Below are positions 41,664 to 50,166 of a DNA stretch of 64,000 nucleotides, in pieces (the stretch's first letter is position 1; the number at the start of each line of letters is the position of its first letter). The translations under genes and the position numbers were made by a program. Location of the stretch: the NCBI RefSeq assembly GCF_002277025.1, contig NZ_NIWD01000002.1, positions 404,241 to 468,240 of the forward strand, given 5' to 3'. The stretch is from Sphingopyxis sp. GW247-27LB. GTDB taxonomy: Bacteria; Pseudomonadota; Alphaproteobacteria; Sphingomonadales; Sphingomonadaceae. A model generated the notes under the pieces. That model had not been told where the DNA came from and did not search any database. It worked only from the letters and a program-made list of their open reading frames with translations.

Positions 41664-42350
41664 ATGAAGGCACTGCTGATCGAAGACAATCCTGATTTAC
41701 GCGGGATGATCGCGTCGTATCTCACGGCCAGCGGGTACGTCGTGGATTCTTTCGTGACAGGTGCCGAGGCGCGCGCCGCCCTCGCCACCTCGACCTATGA
41801 TATTCTGCTTCTCGATCTAGGCCTGCCAGATTGTGATGGCCTGAGCCTTGTCGCAGAAATGGCAAGCCGGGCTGGAACGCCTCCGATCATCATCATCACT
41901 GCACGAGACGCCCTGGCTTCGCGTATTGCGGGACTGCATGCTGGGGCCGACGATTATCTGGTCAAGCCTTTCGATCTACTTGAATTGCAGGCAAGGGCGC
42001 ATGCCGTTCTGCGTCGTCCCAGAGAGCGACATACCGGAATCCTTGCCTGCGGAGATGTGAAGCTCGATCTGTTATCTCGCGAAGGCTTCGTTGGTAACCG
42101 AGCCATGTCGTTGGCCAGGCGAGAGGCTTCGATGCTGGAAGTGTTGCTGAGGGCCGAGGGCCGCACTGTTGTCCGCGATGTTCTGGAAGAGCGGCTCTAT
42201 TCGTTCAACGAGCCGGTCACACCGAACGCGATCGAGGCAGTCGTTTCCCGTCTCCGTCGCAAGCTGGAACTGCTCGGCGCTAGAACGTGCATTCAAACCA
42301 AACGCGGTATTGGATATAGAATAACACCCGACGTGGAGCCGACCTCATGA
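41664..42350 (+). CDS. OmpR-family response regulator (QseB/TctD-like)
   Basis: Predicted 228-residue transcription factor. The receiver domain has the acidic pair near residues 7-8, phospho-acceptor Asp51 in DILLLDLGLPDCDG, Thr79 and Lys101 (LVKPFD). The C-terminal winged helix includes LARREASMLEVLLRAEGRTV and NAIEAVVSRLRRKLE followed by IQTKRGIGYRI. It overlaps the kinase gene as ATGA. Regulators of this family bind tandem half-sites about 11 bases apart, which matches the repeats found upstream of several nearby genes. Confidence 0.93.
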   Translation: MKALLIEDNPDLRGMIASYLTASGYVVDSFVTGAEARAALATSTYDILLLDLGLPDCDGLSLVAEMASRAGTPPIIIITARDALASRIAGLHAGADDYLVKPFDLLELQARAHAVLRRPRERHTGILACGDVKLDLLSREGFVGNRAMSLARREASMLEVLLRAEGRTVVRDVLEERLYSFNEPVTPNAIEAVVSRLRRKLELLGARTCIQTKRGIGYRITPDVEPTS

Positions 42351-43762
42351 GTCCTCGCGCTCGCCTCGGGCGTCTCATTTCGCCATCGAGCCTACGCGCG
42401 CGACTTATCCTGATCCTCTCTGCTACTTTTGCCGTAGGGATCCTAGCAGCACTCCTATTCTTTTATTGGGAGGCAACGGCAATCCACAGATCGCTGCAAG
42501 AGCGGAGTCTTCAGGAGCAGGCGCGTGAGCTGTTACAGAGCGTCCGCTTGGATGCCGCCGGAGCACCGACCATCCCTTCTGGTCGGTCTCTGAACCCCGT
42601 CTACACTGAGCCCAATTCTGGCTTTGGTTATGCTCTCTTCGACCGAAACGGTTCACTGAAGGCGGAATCGCCAAGCAGGGCGGGCAATGCGTCCCTTCCG
42701 CTTATTGAAATCCCGGCCCCTAATGAGCAGTTTGGACCAGTGTACTTTGTTGGCCCAAGTCGAAACGCGGCGATAACTACGCGAGCACCGGACAACAGCT
42801 ACTTTCTCGTCGTTTCTCGGGATGACCCTGATCCCAAAGCTCTTGCTGGCAGCTTGATCGAGCAGGACGCCACGCCACTGCTTTTGTTCGTTCCATTCAT
42901 CTTCGTCGGCTTCGTTGTTATTGTCCTTGTCATCAATCGCACACTGCGTCCGCTCCAGCGGGCGTCCTCCGAAGCCTCGCGCATTGGCCCCGCGTCACCG
43001 ATCGCGCGAGTGAACCCGTATGGTCTGCCGTCGGAGATCATCCCCCTTGCTGCTGCGTTCAACGGCGCCTTGGACCGGCTGAACAGAGCCTATCAGGTAG
43101 AAAAACGTCTTACCGCAGACGCTGCTCACGAGCTTCGCACGCCCTTGGCGGTGCTGCGAATGCGTCTAGAGCAATCTGGTTTCGCGGAGGAAAACCCAAT
43201 GGCCTGGGACGCCATCCGACGCGATTTCGCTCAAATCGACCGCCTTACGGGGCAACTACTCGATCTGGCACGCAAGGAGCAGGGCGATACCGTTCGGACG
43301 GGGCGCGTCAATCTTTCCAGGGTAGCTCGGGAAACAGCGGCACTTGTGTTGCCATTTGTGGAGAAGGCTGGACGCACGCTGTCCGTTAACGCGCCCGAGG
43401 CCGTATCTGTCCGCAACGCAGCCGAGGACGACCTCCGCGATATGACCCGCAACTTGATTGAGAACGCCCTCATCCACGGTGCTGGCGCAATCACCGTCGC
43501 TGTCGAGCAGCAAACCGAATTGAGCGGCACCGTTGCAGTGCTCACCGTGACGGATGAAGGACTAGGCCCGCCAGCCGCGCTACGCGCGACGGTCTTCGAG
43601 CGCTTTCGTAAAGGCGACAGCGCCGCGCCAGGGGCTGGTCTTGGCCTCGCGATCGTTCGGCATGTTGCCGAGAGCCACGGCGGAGACGCCGCTTTCATTG
43701 ATGGCCAAGGGTGCGCGGTGCGCGTCACGCTGCCGGTATCACCGCGGCCAATCTCAGACTGA
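42347..43762 (+). CDS. Sensor histidine kinase partner
   Basis: Predicted 471-residue inner-membrane kinase. Two membrane helices (about residues 20-40 and 180-200) enclose a periplasmic sensing region of about 140 residues, followed by a HAMP-like linker. The phosphorylated histidine is in LTADAAHELRTPLAVLRMRLE near residue 262. The N box is NLIENALIHG and the G boxes are TDEGLGPP and GAGLGLAIVRHVAESHGG. The periplasmic part (about residues 45-175) has no recognisable ligand motif. It overlaps the response regulator gene by four bases. Confidence 0.93.
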   Translation: MSPRARLGRLISPSSLRARLILILSATFAVGILAALLFFYWEATAIHRSLQERSLQEQARELLQSVRLDAAGAPTIPSGRSLNPVYTEPNSGFGYALFDRNGSLKAESPSRAGNASLPLIEIPAPNEQFGPVYFVGPSRNAAITTRAPDNSYFLVVSRDDPDPKALAGSLIEQDATPLLLFVPFIFVGFVVIVLVINRTLRPLQRASSEASRIGPASPIARVNPYGLPSEIIPLAAAFNGALDRLNRAYQVEKRLTADAAHELRTPLAVLRMRLEQSGFAEENPMAWDAIRRDFAQIDRLTGQLLDLARKEQGDTVRTGRVNLSRVARETAALVLPFVEKAGRTLSVNAPEAVSVRNAAEDDLRDMTRNLIENALIHGAGAITVAVEQQTELSGTVAVLTVTDEGLGPPAALRATVFERFRKGDSAAPGAGLGLAIVRHVAESHGGDAAFIDGQGCAVRVTLPVSPRPISD

Positions 43763-44193
43763 GAGGGCGGCAATTGCGGGCCGTTGATCAGCGATGTGCG
43801 GGAAGCGGCCTTTCTCGTCGCCCACCTAGACGCTTGTGATTGAAAGCATCAATCCCTGGTCTGAAGCGCCGCTCGGCAAGACCGAAAGCCGCAAGTCCGC
43901 TCCCGGCGATTCTCGCCCCAAGCAGTAGCGCTCACGGTGACGCGGAGCTGTGAAGGGCGGAGAGCGGCTGCCTCAGGCGGCCCTAGGGTAGTACAAACGG
44001 CGATACATATTCGTTATGTTTATCCGGTGCGGGGCGCCATTCCTCCCATATTGACGGATTTCAACGCGGCTCGCCGACGCGACCGAGCGTTTGGCGCCCC
44101 GGTTTTGCGCCGCTGGCCGTGCCCGCGCTATCGTTCAGCAACGGTTCGGGTCCGTCCCCCTATGCCGGTCCGGTCCTCTCAGGAGAATCAGCC
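43763..44193. other. Junction region between accessory block and chromosome
   Basis: About 430 bases without a supported gene or tRNA. Base and codon usage change across it: genes to the right share the very GC-rich style of the rest of the chromosome. It should contain the promoter of the glycine-zipper gene. No direct repeat that could be an attachment site was recognised. Confidence 0.4.
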
Positions 44194-44568
44194 GTGAAGA
44201 AATTCCTTGCCGCCGCCATTCTCGCGAGCCTCGCCTTGCCCGCGGCTCCCGCGTTCGCCGATCCGCCGCCCTGGGCCCCGGCCCACGGGAAACGCGCGAA
44301 GGATCGCGGCCTTTATGACAGCTATGGCCGCTATTATGAGCCGCGCCGCCTGTCGCGAGACGACCGCATCTGGCGGAGCAGGGACGGACGCTATCACTGC
44401 CGGCGCGACAATGGCACGACCGGGCTGATCATCGGAGCCGCGGTCGGCGCGCTGGTGGGCCGCGAACTCGACGGCGGGCGCGACCGCACGGTCGGCACGA
44501 TCATCGGCGCGGCGGGCGGCGGCCTGCTCGGGCGGGCGATCGATCGCGGCGAGCTCAAATGCCGCTGA
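44194..44568 (+). CDS. Secreted glycine-zipper 2TM protein
   Basis: Predicted 124-residue envelope protein. A signal peptide ends near APAFADPP (about residue 22). A charged, tyrosine-rich middle section follows (SYGRYYEPRRLSRDD), then a glycine-zipper membrane hairpin GLIIGAAVGALVGRELDGG and GTIIGAAGGGLLGRAIDRG. Such proteins resemble the outer-membrane SlyB/17 kDa antigen group and probably help maintain the envelope. The GTG at 44194 follows AGGAGA. It is convergent with the MFS gene, 17 bases away. Confidence 0.75.
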   Translation: MKKFLAAAILASLALPAAPAFADPPPWAPAHGKRAKDRGLYDSYGRYYEPRRLSRDDRIWRSRDGRYHCRRDNGTTGLIIGAAVGALVGRELDGGRDRTVGTIIGAAGGGLLGRAIDRGELKCR

Positions 44569-44585
44569 CGTTCGCGCTCCCGCGT

Positions 44586-45932
44586 TCAGCCATCCTGTAA
44601 TACATCCGTCCGGCGCGCGTCGGCTTCGTCGATCGCGAGCAGCGACACGCCGCGCGTCTCGCGCATGACCAGCGCGGCGATCAGGCTGACGGCGCCGGCG
44701 AACAGGATATAGATCGCGATCGGTGTCCAGCTGTCATATTCGCGCAGCAAGGCGGTGCCGATCAGCGGCGCCCACGACCCCGCGACGATCGCGGTCGCCT
44801 GATAGCCGATCGAGACGCCCGAATAGCGCATCCGGGTCGGGAACATCTCCGCCATGATCGCGGGCTGCGGCGCATACATGAAGGCGTGGATCGCGAGGCC
44901 GAGCATGATCGCGGCGAGGATCATCACGGTGCCCCCGGTGTCGAACATCGGAAAGGCGGCGAAGGGCCATGCCATGGTGAGCGCGGCGCCCGCGATATAG
45001 ACGGGCCGCCGCCCCACCCGGTCGGCGAGCGCGCCGACCAGCGGAATCACGACCACATGCAGGATATGCGCCGCGAAGAGCAGCGCCAGGATGCGCGTCG
45101 TGTCGATGGCGCGGTGGTGGAGATAGGTGATCGAGAAGGTGACGATCATGTAATAGACGATATTCTCGCCGAACCGCAGCGCCATCGCGGTGAACACGCC
45201 GCGCGGATAGCGCTTGAACACCTCGACGAGCCCATAGCCCGCCTCGGCCGCGCGTTCGGCCTTCGCCTTCGCCGCCTCGAAGATCGGCGAATCGCTGACC
45301 TGGGTGCGGATGTAATAGCCGATCGCGACGATCACCACCGACAGCCAGAAGCCGACGCGCCAGCCCCAGGAAAGAAACGCCTCCTCGGACAGCGTCGCCG
45401 AAAGGACGAGCAACACGACCGTCGCGAGCAGATTGCCGAGCGGGACGCCCGCCTGCGGAAAACTGCCCCAGAAGGCGCGGCTTTTGTTCGGGCTGTGCTC
45501 GGTCACGAGCAGCACCGCGCCGCCCCATTCGCCGCCGAGCGCGAAGCCCTGAACGAAGCGCAGCAGCACGAGCAGCGCGGGCGCCCAATAGCCGATGCTC
45601 TGAAAGCTCGGCAGGCAGCCCATCAGGAAGGTCGACGCGCCGATCAGGATCAGGCTGAACTGGAGGAGCGACTTGCGCCCGATGCGGTCGCCGACATGGC
45701 CGAACACCACTCCGCCGAGCGGCCGCGCGATGAAACCGACCGCATAGGTCGCGAAGGCGGCGATGATGCCGTCGAGGTCGTTGCCGGTCTCGGGGAAGAA
45801 AAGCTGGCCGAACACCAATGTCGCGGCGGTGCCATAAAGGAAGAACTCGTACCATTCGACGACCGTGCCCGCCATCGAGGCGCCGACGACCTTTTTCAGA
45901 TAGGGCAGGTCGGCCCTTTGCTCATGCTCCAT
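44586..45932 (-). CDS. MFS metabolite:H+ symporter
   Basis: Predicted 448-residue major facilitator with 12 membrane helices, of the metabolite:H+ symporter group (like ShiA, KgtP, ProP). The loop 2-3 motif is GGVVFGHVGDRIGRKSLL near residue 75, with GFALGGEWGGAVLLVTEHSP near residue 140. Substrates in this group are organic acids or osmolytes such as shikimate, alpha-ketoglutarate or proline betaine; the exact one cannot be told. Monocistronic and divergent from glucokinase. Confidence 0.85.
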   Translation of the reverse strand: MEHEQRADLPYLKKVVGASMAGTVVEWYEFFLYGTAATLVFGQLFFPETGNDLDGIIAAFATYAVGFIARPLGGVVFGHVGDRIGRKSLLQFSLILIGASTFLMGCLPSFQSIGYWAPALLVLLRFVQGFALGGEWGGAVLLVTEHSPNKSRAFWGSFPQAGVPLGNLLATVVLLVLSATLSEEAFLSWGWRVGFWLSVVIVAIGYYIRTQVSDSPIFEAAKAKAERAAEAGYGLVEVFKRYPRGVFTAMALRFGENIVYYMIVTFSITYLHHRAIDTTRILALLFAAHILHVVVIPLVGALADRVGRRPVYIAGAALTMAWPFAAFPMFDTGGTVMILAAIMLGLAIHAFMYAPQPAIMAEMFPTRMRYSGVSIGYQATAIVAGSWAPLIGTALLREYDSWTPIAIYILFAGAVSLIAALVMRETRGVSLLAIDEADARRTDVLQDG

Positions 45933-46102
45933 AGTCCCGCTCCCGTGCCGCTCCCGCCTTCTCTATGGAACGGTCGAGCAGGGATTTGAAGGGCGCGCCT
46001 TGCAGCGGGCCGGGCTGCGCGCATAGCTATGCCCTGTTGCGTCGCCGCGGCGGCCGCGACAATCTGGGCCAAAGGCGGCGTTCGGTCGCACGAGGGAGAG
46101 AC

Positions 46103-47074
46103 ATGAGCCAGTCCATCGTCACGGTCGATATCGGCGGGACCCACGCGCGCTTCGCGATCGCCGAGGTGGAGGGCGGCCGCTGCATCGCGCTCGGCGAGGC
46201 CACGACCCTGCATACGGAGGATCATGCGAGCTTCCAGACCGCGTGGCAGGATTTCGAGCGGCGCCAGGGCGGCAGCCTGCCGCGCGCCGTCGCCATCGCC
46301 ATCGCGGGGCCGACACGCGGCGAGATCATCCGCTTCACCAACAATCCGTGGATCATCCGCCCGGCGCTGATCCGCGAAAAGCTGAACGTCGACGATTATG
46401 TGCTGGTCAACGACTTCGAGGCGGTGGGCCACGCCGTCGCGCAGGCCGACGCGCGCTATTTCGAGCCGCTGTGCGGCCCCGACCAGCCGCTGCCCGAAAG
46501 CGGAACGATCAGCGTCATCGGGCCGGGCACCGGGCTCGGCGTCGCGCATGTCTGGCGCGACCGCGATGCCTATCGCGTCCAGGCGACCGAGGGCGGCCAT
46601 ATCGACTTCGCGCCGCTCGACAGCATCGAGGACGCGATCCTCGCGCGGCTGAGGAAACGCCACCGCCGCGTGTCGGTCGAGCGCATCGTGTCGGGGCCCG
46701 GCATCGTCGACATCTTCGAAACGCTCGCGGCGATGGAGGGGCGGGCGGTGACGCCCGAGGAGGATGTCGCGATCTGGACGCGCGGCATGGCGCAGGAGGA
46801 CAGCCTCGCCGCCGCCGCGGTCGACCGCTTCTGCCTGTCGCTCGGCAGCGTCGCGGGCGACCTGGCGCTTGCCCAGGGCGCGAGCGGGGTGGTGATCGCG
46901 GGCGGGCTTGGCCTTCGGATTCGCGATCATCTGGTCCGCTCGGGCTTCCCCGAACGCTTCGTGTCGAAGGGGCGGTTCGAAAATTTCATGGCGGCGATCC
47001 CGGTCAAGCTGATCACCCACCCGCAGCCCGGCCTGTTCGGCGCCGCCGCGGCCTTCGCGCGCGAGCATGGCTGA
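46103..47074 (+). CDS. glk: Glucokinase
   Basis: Predicted 323-residue cytoplasmic enzyme that phosphorylates glucose with ATP. The ROK-unrelated bacterial glucokinase family is indicated by VDIGGTHARFAIAEVEGG at the N terminus, the substrate loop LVNDFEAVGHAV near residue 100, and VIGPGTGLGVAHV near residue 137. The length matches E. coli Glk (321). The ATG at 46103 follows GAGGGAGA. Sphingomonads feed glucose 6-phosphate mainly into the Entner-Doudoroff pathway. Confidence 0.92.
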   Translation: MSQSIVTVDIGGTHARFAIAEVEGGRCIALGEATTLHTEDHASFQTAWQDFERRQGGSLPRAVAIAIAGPTRGEIIRFTNNPWIIRPALIREKLNVDDYVLVNDFEAVGHAVAQADARYFEPLCGPDQPLPESGTISVIGPGTGLGVAHVWRDRDAYRVQATEGGHIDFAPLDSIEDAILARLRKRHRRVSVERIVSGPGIVDIFETLAAMEGRAVTPEEDVAIWTRGMAQEDSLAAAAVDRFCLSLGSVAGDLALAQGASGVVIAGGLGLRIRDHLVRSGFPERFVSKGRFENFMAAIPVKLITHPQPGLFGAAAAFAREHG

Positions 47075-47154
47075 CCCGTTCGCAACACCCCTTTCGCGCG
47101 CCGCTTTCGCCCGGTAGAGCGGAGCAGCATCACGAAACAGGGGACGGATTTTTC

Positions 47155-48090
47155 ATGCCTTCAGGCCTTTTTGCCCTGCTCGACGACGTCGCGACCATCG
47201 CCAAGGTCGCCGCCGCGAGCATCGACGATATCGGCGCCGCGGCGTCGAAGGCGGGGGTGAAGGCCGCGGGCGTGGTGGTCGACGATACGGCGGTGACGCC
47301 GCGCTATGTCACCGGCTTCACCCCCGACCGCGAGCTGCCGATCATCTGGCGGATCACCAAGGGGTCGCTGTTCAACAAGCTGATCCTGATCCTGCCCGCG
47401 CTGCTGCTGCTCTCGTCGCTCGCGCCGTGGGCGATCACGCCGCTGCTGATGCTCGGCGGCGCCTATCTCTGCTTCGAGGGCGCGGAGAAAGTGCTGCATT
47501 CGCTGCAGGAGGACAAGACGAGCCTCGCCGAGGATGCCGCGATCGTCGCCGACAAGTCGCATGAAGAGACGATGGTGAAGGGCGCGGTGCGCACCGACTT
47601 CATCCTCTCGGCAGAGATCATGGTGATCGCGCTCAACGAAGTGCTCGACGAGCATCTGGTCATGCGCGGGGCGACGCTCGCGCTGGTCGCGGTCGCGATC
47701 ACGATCGCCGTCTATGGCGTGGTCGGTCTGATCGTGAAGATGGACGATATCGGGCTCCATATGGCCGAGCGTGGATCGAGCGCGCGGCGCGCGCTCGGGC
47801 GTGGGCTCGTGCATCTGATGCCCAAATTGCTCGCCGCGCTCGCGACGATCGGCACCGCGGCGATGCTGTGGGTCGGCGGCCAGATCGTCCTCCACGGCCT
47901 CGACGAATATCATATCGGCGGCCTTGGCCATGCCCTCCACGACTTCGCGCACCGGATCGGCGGCGGGTTGCCGCTGGGCGGCGCGTGGGAATGGCTGATC
48001 GGAGCGGCGGGCGCGGGCGTGTTCGGGCTGCTGCTGGGCGGGTTGATCGTGGGGCTGCTCCACCTGCTGCCGGGCAAGAAGGCGCATTGA
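47155..48090 (+). CDS. DUF808 family membrane protein (YedI-like)
   Basis: Predicted 311-residue inner-membrane protein of the DUF808 family, unknown in function. The N terminus MPSGLFALLDDVATIAKVAAASIDDIGAAA-type start is diagnostic, followed by ITKGSLFNKLILILPALLLL and GGAYLCFEGAEKVLH. About five to six hydrophobic segments occur. The C-terminal half has HDFAHRIGGG and a final helix ending LLPGKKAH. It lies 22 bases before the aminotransferase gene and may be cotranscribed with it. Confidence 0.85.
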   Translation: MPSGLFALLDDVATIAKVAAASIDDIGAAASKAGVKAAGVVVDDTAVTPRYVTGFTPDRELPIIWRITKGSLFNKLILILPALLLLSSLAPWAITPLLMLGGAYLCFEGAEKVLHSLQEDKTSLAEDAAIVADKSHEETMVKGAVRTDFILSAEIMVIALNEVLDEHLVMRGATLALVAVAITIAVYGVVGLIVKMDDIGLHMAERGSSARRALGRGLVHLMPKLLAALATIGTAAMLWVGGQIVLHGLDEYHIGGLGHALHDFAHRIGGGLPLGGAWEWLIGAAGAGVFGLLLGGLIVGLLHLLPGKKAH

Positions 48091-48112
48091 TCGACCCAAA
48101 GGAGACGGGCGA

Positions 48113-49429
48113 ATGAAGGGCGAAAATGATCCGCTGGCGGCCTTCTGGATGCCCTTCACCGCCAATCGCGCCTTCAAGGCGCACCCGCGCCAGCTCGTCT
48201 CGGCGAGCGGCATGCACTATCGAAGCGCCGACGGCCGCACGATCCTCGACGGCACCGCCGGCCTGTGGTGCAGCAACGCGGGGCATTGCCGGCCCGAGAT
48301 CGCTGAGGCGATCGCGAAGGCGGCGGCGAGCCTCGATTTCGCGCCGACCTTCCAGCTCGGGCATCCGCAGGCGTTCGAGCTGGCGCAGCGACTCGCGGCA
48401 CTGATGCCCGAGGGGCTCGACCGTATCTTCTTCACCAACAGCGGGTCCGAATCGGTCGATACCGCGCTGAAGATCGCGCTCGCGATCCAGCGCGCGCGGG
48501 GGCAGGGGACGCGCACCCGGCTGATCGGGCGCGAGCGCGGCTATCATGGCGTCGGCTTCGGCGGGATCAGCGTCGGCGGCATCGTCAGCAATCGCCGGAC
48601 CTTCGGCGGGGGGCTGCCCGGCGCCGACCATTTGCGCCACACGCACGATATCGCGCGCAACGCCTTTTCGCGCGGATTTCCTCCGCATGGCGCCGAGCTT
48701 GCCGACGATCTCCAGCGGCTCGTCGACCTGCACGGCGCGGAAACGATCGCGGCGGTGATCGTCGAGCCGATGGCGGGATCGACCGGCGTCCTGCTGCCGC
48801 CGGCCGGCTATCTCCAGCGGCTGCGCGAGATCTGCGACCGGCACGGCATTCTCCTCATCTTCGACGAGGTGATCACTGCCTTCGGGCGCGTCGGCGGCGC
48901 GACGGCCGCCGGCCGGTGGGGCGTGACCCCCGATATCCTCACCATGGCGAAGGGGCTGACCAACGCCGCGGTGCCGATGGGCGCGGTCGCGGTGAAGCGC
49001 GAACTGCACGACGCGGTGATCGACAGCGCGCCCGGCGGTATCGAGCTGTTCCACGGCTATACCTATTCGGGGCATCCGCTCGCCTGCGCCGCGGGGCTCG
49101 CCGCGCTCGACCTCTATGCCCGCGACGGGCTGTTCGACCGCGCCGACGAGCTGGCAGGCTATTGGGAAGATGCGGCGCACGGGTTGAAGGGCCGGCGGCA
49201 TGTCATCGACATCCGCACCATCGGCCTCGTCGCCGGCATCGAACTCGAGCCGCGGCCCGGCGCGCCGACCGCGCGCGCGATGGAGCTGTTCCATGCCTGC
49301 TTCGACAATGGCCTGCTCGTCCGCGCCACCGGCGACATCATCGCGCTGTCGCCGCCGCTGATCGTCGAGAAGGCCGAGATCGATGCAATGTTCGGGACGC
49401 TCGGCGAGCTGATCGAGACGATCGCCTGA
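48113..49429 (+). CDS. Class III omega-amino acid:pyruvate aminotransferase
   Basis: Predicted 438-residue PLP enzyme, closest in style to beta-alanine/omega-amino acid--pyruvate transaminases (AptA-like). The N-terminal FWMPFTANRAFKAHPRQLVSA is typical of that subgroup. The PLP aspartate lies in LLIFDEVITAFGRVGG, and the Schiff-base lysine in TMAKGLTNAAVPMGAV (about residue 282). GYTYSGHPLACAAGLAALD follows. It would transfer amino groups from beta-alanine or similar amines to pyruvate. The ATG at 48113 follows AAGGAGA. Confidence 0.88.
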   Translation: MKGENDPLAAFWMPFTANRAFKAHPRQLVSASGMHYRSADGRTILDGTAGLWCSNAGHCRPEIAEAIAKAAASLDFAPTFQLGHPQAFELAQRLAALMPEGLDRIFFTNSGSESVDTALKIALAIQRARGQGTRTRLIGRERGYHGVGFGGISVGGIVSNRRTFGGGLPGADHLRHTHDIARNAFSRGFPPHGAELADDLQRLVDLHGAETIAAVIVEPMAGSTGVLLPPAGYLQRLREICDRHGILLIFDEVITAFGRVGGATAAGRWGVTPDILTMAKGLTNAAVPMGAVAVKRELHDAVIDSAPGGIELFHGYTYSGHPLACAAGLAALDLYARDGLFDRADELAGYWEDAAHGLKGRRHVIDIRTIGLVAGIELEPRPGAPTARAMELFHACFDNGLLVRATGDIIALSPPLIVEKAEIDAMFGTLGELIETIA

Positions 49430-49438
49430 GTCTCCGCT

Positions 49439-50107
49439 TCAAAGCCGTTCGAGCAGCGGGACCAGTTCGGAATAATCGCCGATGACATGATCGGCGCCCA
49501 GTTCCTCGACGGGGCGGTCGAGGAAACCGAAGCGAACCGCGATGCAGGGCACATTCGCTGCGCGCGCGGCCCTCACGTCATAGATGCTGTCTCCGACGAA
49601 GACGGTGCGGCCGCGGCCGCATCGTTCGATCATCGCTAGTACCGGCGCCGGAGACGGTTTGCGATTGCCGGCCCCCAGCGTGTCCCCGCCAATGATGGTC
49701 GCCATCCGGTCCGCAAGGTCGAGTTCGCCCAGCAGCTTGCGTGCCAGGCGCTCGGCCTTGTTCGTGACGACCGCCGTACGGACGCCCAACGCGTCGAGCC
49801 GGTCGAGCGCTTTATGCAGGCCCGGGAAAGGGCGGCTGCCGATCGCGATATGCGCTTCGTAATAGCGCAGCAGTTCCGAATAGAGCCGTTCGACATCATC
49901 GGTCGGAATGCCGCCGGTCGCCGCCAGCCCTTGTTCGAGCATATGCTTGCCGCCGAGTCCGATCATCGGCCGCACCTCGGCTTCGGTCAGCGGGGCGCGG
50001 CCGATCAGCGACAGCGCGTGGTTGACGGCGGCGGTCAGGTCGCCCGCGGTGTCGACGAGCGTTCCGTCGAGGTCGAAACCGACGATCGCGAAAGGAAAAT
50101 CATTCAT
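49439..50107 (-). CDS. gph: Phosphoglycolate phosphatase-like HAD hydrolase
   Basis: Predicted 222-residue HAD subfamily I enzyme. Motif I is VGFDLDGTLVDTAGDLTAAVN (the first 20 residues after the start region), motif II TAVVTNKAERLARKLL, and motif IV FVGDSIYDVRAARAA. The alpha-helical cap carries MIGLGGKHMLEQGL, characteristic of Gph, which removes phosphoglycolate formed during DNA repair or oxygenase reactions. It is divergent from glmU, with start codons about 60 bases apart, and convergent with the aminotransferase gene. Confidence 0.85.
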   Translation of the reverse strand: MNDFPFAIVGFDLDGTLVDTAGDLTAAVNHALSLIGRAPLTEAEVRPMIGLGGKHMLEQGLAATGGIPTDDVERLYSELLRYYEAHIAIGSRPFPGLHKALDRLDALGVRTAVVTNKAERLARKLLGELDLADRMATIIGGDTLGAGNRKPSPAPVLAMIERCGRGRTVFVGDSIYDVRAARAANVPCIAVRFGFLDRPVEELGADHVIGDYSELVPLLERL

Positions 50108-50166
50108 CGCCCGCGCATGCCGCGACGGTCTGGAAACCGCAATGATTTGCTGGCATGGGAGCGCGC

